In this document: one piece after another, positions 23,803 through 30,792 of the stretch
Position numbering within the stretch: the first letter of the stretch is position 1
Layout: each line of letters starts with the position of its first letter
Origin: Tessaracoccus sp.
Lineage (GTDB): Bacteria > Actinomycetota > Actinomycetes > Propionibacteriales > Propionibacteriaceae
Length of the DNA stretch: 35,878 bases
Reading direction: 5' to 3'
Assembly: GCF_016714275.1 (NCBI RefSeq)
Contig: NZ_JADJNP010000012.1
Coordinates: 1-35,878, forward strand
Position numbers and translations under genes: made by a program
Notes under the pieces: model-generated
What the model was told of the DNA's origin: nothing
The model's input: only the letters and a program-made list of their open reading frames with translations
The model's database searches: none

Positions 23803-25136
23803 GCATGCAACCATTCGACCAGGCACCGACACACGCACACCGCGAACTGTCCCTGATCAACACCGTTACCGACAGCTGGATCGAAGTGCTCGAGGACGTC
23901 GCATTCCTCGCAGGGAAGATCGCGGCAACCGAGTTCGTGCCGCAGGGTCTGCGCGGGTCGGTGCCGAAGGTCGTCGCCGCGGTCATGCACGGGCGCGAGT
24001 TGGGGCTGCCACCGATGACGGCGCTCGCCGGCTCGAACGTGATCAATGGGCGTCCCGGGATCTCGGCTGAACTGATGCGGGCGCTGATCGCGCAGCACGG
24101 GCACGACTTCCGTATCGTGTCGATGTCCGACACAAAGGTCGAGATCCGGTGCCGGCGTGCCGAATGGGAAGCGGGCGCATGGTCGACGTTCGTGTTCACG
24201 ATGGACGACGCCGCGAAACGCGGACTGACGCAGCCGCGCATCAAAGACGGCAAGACGACCCCTAGCATGTTCCTCAAGTTCCCGGCCGAGATGCTGCTCG
24301 CTCGGGTGACGACCAGGGCGGCGCGTGCCGTGTTCGCTGATGTGCTGCACGGCATGAGGTCGATCGAGGAACTAGACGACATCGCCGACGACGTGTTCGA
24401 CCCCGGGATCGTTGCACCGGGCGCGTCGACGTCGCCGGTATCACGGCAGCAGGCGACGCCGGGGGGCGTTGCGGCTGCTGAGGGTTCGACGGGCTCGGGT
24501 GGGGCCGTCGTCGAGCCGGGGGCGGCACCGAATGGGCCCGGTGCCGTCCCCACTGAAAAGGCACCCCCGCGGCAGCGGGCGCAGACGAGGCGCGATAGGG
24601 CCGCGCAGGCTGCAGCAGCACCCGTCGCGGATGATTCCACGCAGGAGCAGCCGAGCGTGCCTCAGATCGCCGATTCTGACATCGACGACGAGCGGGCACG
24701 GCTGGATCGGATGCGCGAGAATCGCGATCACCCCGTCGAGGCAGCGCAGCAGCTGGACGAGACGGCTGTCGACAGGGAGACGGGCGAAGTGCTCGACGAC
24801 GGCATCGTCGACGCCGAGCTCGTCGAGCCGTCGCAGTTGGCCGCCGACGACGGCTCACCCGATCCGCTCGCCGTCGACGACCCCGCAGCCGCTGCCGAAC
24901 TCCGGCCGCAGGCAGGCAAGACGATCGCGGCGATCATCATGCACTTTGGCCGGCTCGGCGTCACCGAACGCGACGAGCGGCTGTTCTGGACGGGGCACCT
25001 GGCCGGCCGGGTCGTGACGTCGTCGAACGAACTGAGCACGACGGAACTGCGCACGGTCGAGTCGAAGCTCGGCAGGTTGCGGAATCAGGCGGCGCTCGAC
25101 GCGCTGCTCAAGACGAAGGGAGATGAGTCGAAGTGA
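23799..25136 (+). CDS. recT: RecT-family single-strand annealing protein
   Basis: The 445-residue product has the actinophage RecT signature: 'VMHGRELGLPPMTALAGSNVINGRPGISAELMRALIAQHGHDF', 'EIRCRRAEW', 'FTMDDAAKRGL...' and 'FLKFPAEMLLARVTTRAARAVFADVLHGM'. The core ends near residue 195. The remainder is a long, disordered, acidic linker (about 200-360) and a C-terminal helical domain ('AIIMHFGRLGVTERDERLFWTGHLAG', about 375-440). The family lets single-stranded DNA ends pair. It overlaps both neighbours by ATGA/GTGA. Confidence 0.87.
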   Translation: MSMQPFDQAPTHAHRELSLINTVTDSWIEVLEDVAFLAGKIAATEFVPQGLRGSVPKVVAAVMHGRELGLPPMTALAGSNVINGRPGISAELMRALIAQHGHDFRIVSMSDTKVEIRCRRAEWEAGAWSTFVFTMDDAAKRGLTQPRIKDGKTTPSMFLKFPAEMLLARVTTRAARAVFADVLHGMRSIEELDDIADDVFDPGIVAPGASTSPVSRQQATPGGVAAAEGSTGSGGAVVEPGAAPNGPGAVPTEKAPPRQRAQTRRDRAAQAAAAPVADDSTQEQPSVPQIADSDIDDERARLDRMRENRDHPVEAAQQLDETAVDRETGEVLDDGIVDAELVEPSQLAADDGSPDPLAVDDPAAAAELRPQAGKTIAAIIMHFGRLGVTERDERLFWTGHLAGRVVTSSNELSTTELRTVESKLGRLRNQAALDALLKTKGDESK

Positions 25137-25741
25137 GTTCGATTAGTTGGTTCCGGTTGCCGCGGGGCCGGGTGTGGCATGTGGCTCTCGGCGCTCGGGC
25201 GCTGTGTGGCGAGTACCTGCCGTTCAAGGGTGGCGAGTGGCAGCAGGGTCTGCCACCGAACGGGGCGCGGGTGTGCAGCGAGTGCAACGACGCCGACGAG
25301 CGGATCGGGCAGAACATCGCGCAGGCGATGCGACGCAGCGATGTGCCGCTGCCGCTGGGCGATGACCAGGTCGTCGACGCCGAGATCGTCGACGCCGAGT
25401 TCGACACGAACGACGTCGCTGTGATCCGTGAGGCGCGCATGATCTCGTTCGGGCCGTACTCGAACGAGGGTTCGAGCGAGTCGGCGTTCTCGTTCGTCGG
25501 TGCTCGGGTCGTCGCCGGCACCGTGACCGGCTCGATCGAGGTCGAGGACGTCGACGGCAGGCTCGCCGCGCAGATCCGCGGCGGGAACGTCGAAGGGATG
25601 TCGACCGGGCCGTACGCCGGGTTCAACTCGGAAGGCGACGAGATCATCGTCGATCAGGAAGGCGTGCCATACCGGCCGGTGCCCGACGGTGCGATCGCCG
25701 ATCTCGCGCAGCAGCTGCGGGAAGCGAGGAACCAGCCGTGA
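25133..25741 (+). CDS. Hypothetical protein
   Basis: The 202-residue product starts at GTG 25133. The first 75 residues include 'WHVALGARALCGEYLPF' and 'ARVCSECNDADERIGQNI', which resemble a small zinc-binding phage domain. The acidic, beta-rich C-terminal half ('VVAGTVTGSIEVEDVDGRLAAQI') is unlike anything I can name. It overlaps the next gene by GTGA. Confidence 0.7.
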   Translation: MSSISWFRLPRGRVWHVALGARALCGEYLPFKGGEWQQGLPPNGARVCSECNDADERIGQNIAQAMRRSDVPLPLGDDQVVDAEIVDAEFDTNDVAVIREARMISFGPYSNEGSSESAFSFVGARVVAGTVTGSIEVEDVDGRLAAQIRGGNVEGMSTGPYAGFNSEGDEIIVDQEGVPYRPVPDGAIADLAQQLREARNQP

Positions 25742-26008
25742 CCGGGCCGGTCGACTGCCGACCGATGCCAAGCGATCATCAAGTTCGTCCGCATGGCCGG
25801 CAGCGGCAAACACATGCCGGTCAACCCGATCCCTGATGCGACCGGGCTGATCTGTGCACGGAAGGTCGGTGATCGGTGGGCAGGCGGATACACGCTCAAG
25901 TCGGGCGAGCAGCCGCGCGCAGGGTTCACCGTGTTCCGCAGCCATTACGCCGACTGTCCCCCGAACGCTGTGAAGCACACCCGGGGCGAAGCCGAGCACC
26001 TGTTCTGA
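25738..26008 (+). CDS. Small zinc-ribbon-like protein, frameshifted
   Basis: GTG 25738 overlaps the previous stop. Its frame gives TGPVDCR and then goes out of phase at 25762. Removing one C gives CRRC followed by 'QAIIKFVRMAGSGKHMPVNPIPDATGLICARKVGDRWAGGYTL' through 26008, a form I know from small actinophage proteins with CxxC at the N-terminus and 'K-x-MPVNP' later. As it stands, only the ATG at 25793 gives a long open frame (71 residues). A sequence error is the simplest explanation. Confidence 0.65.
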
Positions 26009-26018
26009 CCGGTTCAGC

Positions 26019-26044
26019 GGTCACCAGCCGACCACCTGGTGACC
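26019..26044 (+). repeat. Inverted repeat between genes
   Basis: GGTCACCAG (26019-26027) and CTGGTGACC (26036-26044) are perfect arms with 8 bases between. It lies in the 75-base gap before 26084. It could be an operator or a weak terminator; there is no T-run. Confidence 0.5.
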
Positions 26045-26083
26045 TGCTGTGCATGCCAGATCGGCACTGCAGGAAGGAAAGTC

Positions 26084-26398
26084 ATGAGTGCACGCGTGAA
26101 GCTGTCGGGGAAGCTCCCGGGAAACAGCGACATCAACGGGCTCGACCAGCTGGCCGACGCGATCGTCGACGACCCCGAGACGACGCTCGTCTGCGCGATC
26201 GTCGTGTTCGAGCCGCGGAAGGTCGAGCACGACATCGCGACGAACACCTATGTTCCGACGATGCAGGTTCGTCGGATCGAGGCGTTCCTGATGGACGACA
26301 CGCCGCAGGTCGTGCGTGACGCGCTGGTGAAGGCGCAGGAGACGCGGACGAAGCAGACGCCGATCCCGTTCGAGTCCCTGGGTGACGGCGATGAGTGA
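26084..26398 (+). CDS. Hypothetical protein near recombination genes
   Basis: The 104-residue product starts at ATG 26084 after AGGAAGGAAAG, a strong site. 'KLPGNSDINGLDQLADAIVDDP', 'VVVFEPRKVEHDIATNTYVPTMQVRRIEAF' and 'TKQTPIPFES' match a type of small protein seen close to RecT in actinophages. No activity is known to me. Confidence 0.75.
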   Translation: MSARVKLSGKLPGNSDINGLDQLADAIVDDPETTLVCAIVVFEPRKVEHDIATNTYVPTMQVRRIEAFLMDDTPQVVRDALVKAQETRTKQTPIPFESLGDGDE

Positions 26399-26924
26399 AG
26401 CGATCGACAAGGCGCGCGAGGCGATCGAACGCGACCCGGGCGCGCAGTGGTTCGCGCCGATGGTGCTCGAGGCTGCCGAGCGGGTCGAGCAGCTGCTCGG
26501 GATCGTCAACCTGATGTCGCGGTGGGAGGTCGAGTACGTCGCGGTCAAGGATGCGCGTAACCCGGTGATCGACCCGCGGCAGCTGGCGCGTGAGATCGCC
26601 GGGTTCATGCCGAAAGCGAAGGTGCGCAAGCTCAAGGCGAGACGGGCCGAGCCGGTGCGGCAGGTCGCGCACGTTCCCGGGTGGGGCACGATCGACGTGT
26701 ACCAGGCTGCCGGCGAGATGCAGAAGCTGGTTCGCGACATCGGCATCGTTCGGGATGAACGTGACGCGGCCGAACAGAAGGTTCAGCAGCTGACGAACGA
26801 TCTGCTTAGCTCGCCGTCGCATGCCGAACTCGGCAGGCTGCGTAGTGAGCTAAAGCACCGATACACCGAACTCGAGCGGCTGCGTGTGGCCGTCCGTGAC
26901 GCACTCAAGGGGGACCAGCAGTGA
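26391..26924 (+). CDS. Coiled-coil protein
   Basis: The 177-residue product is mostly helical. A central basic segment ('PKAKVRKLKARRAEPVR') precedes a heptad-like region at about 120-170 ('VRDERDAAEQKVQQLTND', 'LRSELKHRYTELERLRVAVRDAL'). It may be a structural or DNA-associated scaffold. ATG 26391 overlaps the stop before it. I do not recognise a family. Confidence 0.72.
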   Translation: MSEAIDKAREAIERDPGAQWFAPMVLEAAERVEQLLGIVNLMSRWEVEYVAVKDARNPVIDPRQLAREIAGFMPKAKVRKLKARRAEPVRQVAHVPGWGTIDVYQAAGEMQKLVRDIGIVRDERDAAEQKVQQLTNDLLSSPSHAELGRLRSELKHRYTELERLRVAVRDALKGDQQ

Positions 26925-27232
26925 GCACCGAACCCATCGACGAGCAAGTCGACGTCGTCGCCGAAGTCACACACCCCGACGGCTGGGTATGGACGAACCC
27001 CCCACTGCTGCGCATCGACCGCACGCACGCCGTGTACCGTCGCGGCGCACCCGCACGCGTGTTCATCAACGACCTGTACGCCGGGCAGCTGGTGCAGCAG
27101 GGCGACGCGTGGCTGGTGCGGATCTCGTCGATCGAGTTCGGGCCGTTCCCGACGCAGGCTGAGGCGGTCGCCTATATCGTGCAGATGTTGCGTGCGTCGC
27201 TCGGGAAGCTGCTCAAGGGCGTCCCGCGATGA
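26921..27232 (+). CDS. Hypothetical protein
   Basis: The 103-residue product begins at GTG 26921 (overlap with preceding stop). It appears mixed alpha/beta ('VYRRGAPARVFINDLYAGQLVQQGDAWLVRISSIEFGPFPTQAEAVAYIVQML'). The last element looks like the short module, a strand pair and a helix, that is common in small phage proteins. Function unknown. Confidence 0.7.
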   Translation: MSTEPIDEQVDVVAEVTHPDGWVWTNPPLLRIDRTHAVYRRGAPARVFINDLYAGQLVQQGDAWLVRISSIEFGPFPTQAEAVAYIVQMLRASLGKLLKGVPR

Positions 27233-27417
27233 CCGGGCAGCAGTGGCGCGACGGCGAACCATTCCTGCAGGCGTTCGGGCTGTGGTGCGAACTCGACCTG
27301 GTCGTGCGTCGTTACCAGATCGGCGAGGCGATCGCGCAGGGTCGGAACGTCGTCGCTCCGCTGCTGATCAGTGAGTACGTCGACCGGGTCGCTGTCACGA
27401 TCGGGGCGAACCGGTGA
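27229..27417 (+). CDS. Small hypothetical protein
   Basis: The 62-residue product starts at ATG 27229 overlapping the gene before. One helix ('EPFLQAFGLWCELDLVVRRYQIGEAIAQG') and no other clear feature. Kept because of the unbroken chain of overlaps on both sides. Confidence 0.65.
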   Translation: MTGQQWRDGEPFLQAFGLWCELDLVVRRYQIGEAIAQGRNVVAPLLISEYVDRVAVTIGANR

Positions 27418-27773
27418 AGCGTCCGCGGCACACACGGCAGGAAGTCGTCGCAGAAGTCGAGGCGCTGCTGCCATGCACCGCGGAACGCATCGCTGCCGGG
27501 CTCGACATCGAAGTCGACAGCGTGTACGCAGCACTGCACCGGGCCGGCCGGGATGATCTGTGGGAACGTCTGCAGCCCGAATACATCCCGCGTCCGACCC
27601 GGCGCAGGCCGAAGCCGGAACCGAAGCCGGATCAGGCACAGATCGCGATCGAAGCTGCTGAGCAGTGGCTGCAGGATGGCGATGAGTATGGAACGCAGCG
27701 CGCGATCGCGTGCGCGTTGATCTCGATCGCGAAGTCGTTGCACGTCGCGAACATGACGAAGGGAACACGATGA
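27414..27773 (+). CDS. HTH-containing protein
   Basis: The 119-residue product starts at GTG 27414 (overlap). Residues about 12-52 ('EVVAEVEALLPCTAERIAAGLDIEVDSVYAALHRAGRDDLWERL') read as a helix-turn-helix. A basic Pro-rich spacer follows ('RPTRRRPKPEPKPD'), then a second helix pair. A DNA-binding or regulatory role is likely but not shown. Confidence 0.72.
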   Translation: MKRPRHTRQEVVAEVEALLPCTAERIAAGLDIEVDSVYAALHRAGRDDLWERLQPEYIPRPTRRRPKPEPKPDQAQIAIEAAEQWLQDGDEYGTQRAIACALISIAKSLHVANMTKGTR

Positions 27774-28039
27774 AGGAACAGACACCCGACGAGCAGCTGA
27801 TCGACGAGGTCGCGAAGCTCGGCGGCACGACACGGGCCGCAGCGGCACGCGCGATCGAGCAGGTCAAGGCGAAGCCGGTGCCGAAGATGCACAGCTACCA
27901 GTTCAAGATTCTGTCGCTGCTGCAGTCGAAGCCGATCTATGAGGGGCAGGTCGGCGAGCGGACGGGCGCGGCGGGTAGGGCGAAGCGTCGGGCCGCGGGG
28001 CGGGCGCAGAAGGCGGCACGAAGGGCGAACCGGCGATGA
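27770..28039 (+). CDS. Small basic protein
   Basis: The 89-residue product starts at ATG 27770 (ATGA overlap). The C-terminal 45 residues ('MHSYQFKILSLLQSKPIYEGQVGERTGAAGRAKRRAAGRAQKAARRANRR') resemble a common actinophage small protein with 'KPIY-x-G' followed by an Arg/Ala/Lys tail. Function unknown; the basic tail could bind nucleic acid. Confidence 0.72.
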   Translation: MKEQTPDEQLIDEVAKLGGTTRAAAARAIEQVKAKPVPKMHSYQFKILSLLQSKPIYEGQVGERTGAAGRAKRRAAGRAQKAARRANRR

Positions 28040-28500
28040 GCGTTTACGTCGCGTCCAGCTGGCGCAACACAAGACAGCCCGCAGTCGTGAAAGCACTCCG
28101 CGACGCAGGGCTCACCGTGTACGACTTCCGCAACCCCGACGAGTCGAAGGGGTTCAGCTGGCACGACGTCGGGCTGACCGGATACGTCGAGCCGGGCAGC
28201 ATCGTGCCGGCCGGATACCTGGACACCGCGCGCGCGTCCGACTACCTCGCAGCCGTGCAGCACCCGCGGGCCGTCGAAGGCTACCGATCCGACTTCGACG
28301 CGATGACGGCTGCCGACACGTTCGTGCTGGTGCTGCCGTGTGGCAGGTCGGCGCATCTTGAGCTCGGGTGGGCGGCAGGATCTGGACGGCGAACGGCTGT
28401 GCTGCTCGACGATCCGTGCACGCCGGAACTCATGTATCGGATGGTCGACCTGGTGACTGTGTCGATCGACACGGTCGTCGGCTGGGCGGGTGCGCGATGA
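28036..28500 (+). CDS. Nucleoside 2-deoxyribosyltransferase-like protein
   Basis: The 154-residue product has the features of this fold: 'VYVASSWRNTRQPAVVKALRDAGLTVYDFRNP' at the start, 'DFDAMTAADTFVLVLPCGRSAHLELGWAAGSGRR' in the middle, where D-x-x-M-x-x-AD and S-x-H-x-E-x-G are the usual active-site elements. Such enzymes can cleave N-glycosidic bonds of nucleotides, and relatives act in nucleotide salvage or, in other settings, in defence signalling. Its role in the phage is not known. The 14-bp palindrome GTGTCGATCGACAC lies inside the gene at 28459-28472. Confidence 0.78.
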   Translation: MSVYVASSWRNTRQPAVVKALRDAGLTVYDFRNPDESKGFSWHDVGLTGYVEPGSIVPAGYLDTARASDYLAAVQHPRAVEGYRSDFDAMTAADTFVLVLPCGRSAHLELGWAAGSGRRTAVLLDDPCTPELMYRMVDLVTVSIDTVVGWAGAR

Positions 28501-28781
28501 TGCCGCGATGGGTGCGGCGCACCTGGTGCAAACTCCGCGGCCGGCACAACGTCGAACACCTGAGCACACCACAAGGGCTCGACGTGTGGCTGATCTGTTT
28601 CGCGTGCGGCACCGTCGACGCGCAGACGTTCAAGACGGGTGCCGAGTTCAAGCGGGCACGCCGGCAGGCTCGGCTGTGGCGCGACGTGTACCTGTCGCTC
28701 GTCTGGTTCTGCGCGATCATGCTGCTGATCTGGACCGTCACGAACTGGTCATGGCTGCTCGATAGGGCTGGTGTCCGATGA
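28497..28781 (+). CDS. Small membrane protein with CxxC
   Basis: The 94-residue product has 'CFACGTVD' after a basic start and a single C-terminal helix ('SLVWFCAIMLLIWTVTNWSWLL', about 67-88). It would be anchored with its basic part in the cytoplasm. ATG 28497 overlaps the stop before; ATG 28500 is an alternative. Function unknown. Confidence 0.68.
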   Translation: MMPRWVRRTWCKLRGRHNVEHLSTPQGLDVWLICFACGTVDAQTFKTGAEFKRARRQARLWRDVYLSLVWFCAIMLLIWTVTNWSWLLDRAGVR

Positions 28782-29392
28782 GCACCCGGCAGGAACGTCG
28801 CGACCTTGTCGTCGCGTGGATCGCTGCACGTGCTGATCGTCGGGCTGATCCGATGATCTGGGAACAGCCAACCAGCAGCGAACCCGTCACGCGCACACCC
28901 GAGGAACTGACCGACGACGATATCGGCAAGACGGTCATGCTGTTCGGCGCGCTGTACCGGATCGTGTACGTCGTGCAGGAAACGGTGCGCACCCGCATCG
29001 GCACCGCGGCACCAGCAGCCGATGCGCGTCCCGACATCGCCGTGCAGATCGGCGTCGAGACTGTGCAGGTCGTGCTCGAGGCCGTCGACCCGGCCGAAGT
29101 CGTCGCCGAGCAGGAACGGCTCGGCGCTGAGGCGCGCGAACGTCTCGCCGATTTCTGGCACGGCGGCAGGGCACAACGTGCCGAGTACGCACGGCAGGCG
29201 AAGTCGCGTGAGCGGATGACGCGGTTCGTGCGTGCTCGGCTGCGGGCAGCGAAGCCGAGCATGCCGGCCGGGTACGACGTCGAGAAGCTGCTACGGCTGC
29301 TCGAGGACGAGGACACACCCGACGAACTGCTGCACCTGGTCGCGATGTTGTGGCAGGCGCATCCGCGGTTCCGTGACGAATGGAAGGTGTAG
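28778..29392 (+). CDS. Hypothetical protein, helical
   Basis: The 204-residue product starts at ATG 28778 (overlap). A mixed central region ('IGKTVMLFGALYRIVYVVQETVRTRI') is followed by long charged helices ('EVVAEQERLGAEARERLADFWHGGRAQRAEYARQ') and a helical end. I cannot name a family. Confidence 0.7.
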   Translation: MSTRQERRDLVVAWIAARADRRADPMIWEQPTSSEPVTRTPEELTDDDIGKTVMLFGALYRIVYVVQETVRTRIGTAAPAADARPDIAVQIGVETVQVVLEAVDPAEVVAEQERLGAEARERLADFWHGGRAQRAEYARQAKSRERMTRFVRARLRAAKPSMPAGYDVEKLLRLLEDEDTPDELLHLVAMLWQAHPRFRDEWKV

Positions 29393-29395
29393 ACG

Positions 29396-29833
29396 ATGAT
29401 CACGAACGACGAGCTCGACCTGATCGAACTCACACTCGAACAAGGCGTCGACGACGTCGACCAGCTGGTGAACCGCGCGATCAGCCTGCACGGGCACTGT
29501 TCGGCGTTGCTTGCTGAGGTCAAGCGGCAGCGGGCGCTGCTCGGCATGGGTGTGCGGGTCGTTGGTCCGGTGCAGGTCACGGCGACGTCGACGGGCACGA
29601 ACTCGGACGCGCCACGCATCGCGGCCGCCGGCAGCGACGCGTCTGTCGATCGACACACGACGGTTCCGACCGTCGACGAGATCCTGCAGGCGATGGTCGG
29701 CACGATCGGCTATCACGGCAGGCTATGCCGCTACAAGTTCGGCACGCTCGACTGCACGTGCAGCATTACGCCGAGCGTCCGCGTGCGGGCCGCTGAGGCT
29801 GTGCACCAGCTGCTCGAACGGGGCCGGTCATGA
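29396..29833 (+). CDS. Hypothetical protein containing the 28-base repeat
   Basis: The 145-residue product has helices at both ends ('LDLIELTLEQGVDDVDQLVNRAISLHGHCSALLAEVKRQRALL' and 'VRAAEAVHQLLERG'). The middle (about 60-90) is a less-conserved Ala/Thr/Ser stretch encoded partly by the 28-base repeat (29635-29662) shared with the intergenic site at 17084. The C-terminal third resembles a small recurring phage segment ('HGRLCRYKFGTLDCTCS'). Function unknown. Confidence 0.7.
   Translation: MITNDELDLIELTLEQGVDDVDQLVNRAISLHGHCSALLAEVKRQRALLGMGVRVVGPVQVTATSTGTNSDAPRIAAAGSDASVDRHTTVPTVDEILQAMVGTIGYHGRLCRYKFGTLDCTCSITPSVRVRAAEAVHQLLERGRS
29635..29662 (+). repeat. 28-base direct repeat, copy 2
   Basis: Exact copy of 17084-17111, here inside a coding region. 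See that entry. The position in a low-conservation linker fits acquisition by copying. Confidence 0.7.
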
Positions 29834-30381
29834 TGCCGATCGAGGACTTGCGCGCGTTCGTAGCGTCGTCGCCGGCAGCAGTGCCACCGACACCCGAGAA
29901 CACGCAGCACGTCGACGGGTACGTCGGCGAGCACGTCGGGTTCTGGGTGACCGGCAACCCGAAACCGAAAGGGTCGATGAAGTGCATCGGGCGCCGCGGG
30001 AAGGTCGCGCACGTGCTGACCGAGGACGACAGCAGCGGCGACCGCAAACGGTGGCGGGAAGCTGTCGCCACGATCGCCGACCAGGCACGCCGACGCCGAA
30101 CGATCGACTACCCGGTCAAGGTGCACGTGTCGTTCTACCTCGAGCGGCCGGCGAACCAGTACGGCACCGGACGGAACCGCGACCTGGTCAAAGACTCGGC
30201 ACCGGCGTTCCCGACCGGTAAGACGCTCGGCGATCTCGACAAGATGCAGCGGAACCTGGGCGACGCGCTCGTCGACGGGAACCTGCTCGCCGACGACAGC
30301 CTGATCGTCGATTGGATCGTGTCGAAGCGGTGGGCCGACAAGGGGCGTGCCGGCGCGGCGATACGGGTCTACCGAGCATGA
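29830..30381 (+). CDS. rusA: RusA-family Holliday junction resolvase
   Basis: The 183-residue product should cut branched DNA before packaging. Markers are 'GNPKPKGSMKCIGRRGK', 'VKVHVSFYLERP', and the acidic core 'GDLDKMQRNLGDALVDGNLLADDSLIVDWIVSKRWA' with three aspartates (D-x-D and a later D) typical for the active site. It is somewhat longer than E. coli RusA (120 residues), mostly at the N-terminus. ATG 29830 overlaps the stop before. Confidence 0.88.
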   Translation: MMPIEDLRAFVASSPAAVPPTPENTQHVDGYVGEHVGFWVTGNPKPKGSMKCIGRRGKVAHVLTEDDSSGDRKRWREAVATIADQARRRRTIDYPVKVHVSFYLERPANQYGTGRNRDLVKDSAPAFPTGKTLGDLDKMQRNLGDALVDGNLLADDSLIVDWIVSKRWADKGRAGAAIRVYRA

Positions 30382-30595
30382 CAGCGACAAGGACCGGGCA
30401 CTGATCCGGCAGGATCTCGCCGACGAACAGCGACACCGGAACAGCGACCGGCCGACACAGCTGATCGACTTTGCACGGTGGCAACGGTTCGCAGTCTCGA
30501 CCGCTGCACTACTGCGGGAGAACCAGCAACTGCGCGACCAGATCGCCGAGCAGGCAGCCGAGATCGTGCGGCTATCGAAGGGCAGAACCGCATGA
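30347..30595 (+). CDS. Small coiled-coil protein (start uncertain)
   Basis: The frame is open from GTG 30347, giving 82 residues, but the first part overlaps RusA by 35 bases. The expected ATGA overlap would start at ATG 30378, which is in another frame; a missing base near 30384 would make it MT-x-DKDRALIRQDL... The real gene is best seen in 'RHRNSDRPTQLIDFARWQ' and the helix 'STAALLRENQQLRDQIAEQAAEIVRL'. Function unknown. Confidence 0.6.
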   Translation: MPARRYGSTEHDSDKDRALIRQDLADEQRHRNSDRPTQLIDFARWQRFAVSTAALLRENQQLRDQIAEQAAEIVRLSKGRTA

Positions 30596-30765
30596 CAGCG
30601 CGGGACGTCGGCGGGCAGATCAGGCTCGCCGACGACTGCTGTACCTGGTGCGGGCACGTGCACCAGCTGGTCGAGCCGTGCGGGGCGCTCGGCTGCCGCT
30701 GCCAACGACACGCGCACGCTGCGCGTATTGACAGACGTATACGCGGATTAGGTTCTGTGGTGTAA
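30592..30765 (+). CDS. Small zinc-ribbon-like protein
   Basis: The 57-residue product begins at ATG 30592 (overlap). It has 'DDCCTWCGHVHQLVEPCGALGCRCQRHAH', with six Cys and three His over 29 residues, a likely metal-binding fold. The DNA that encodes its end also holds the promoter-like sequence at 30728-30754. Confidence 0.7.
   Translation: MTARDVGGQIRLADDCCTWCGHVHQLVEPCGALGCRCQRHAHAARIDRRIRGLGSVV
30728..30754 (+). promoter_or_regulatory. Sigma70/SigA-like promoter candidate
   Basis: TTGACA (30728-30733) is a perfect -35 box; TAGGTT (30749-30754) fits the TANNNT -10 form of actinobacterial promoters. The 15-base spacing is a little short. It overlaps a half-palindrome GCGTAT...ATACGC. It would drive the genes from 30793 on. 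Confidence 0.5.
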
Positions 30766-30792
30766 GGCCCAACCACCCGATAGGAACCCGCG

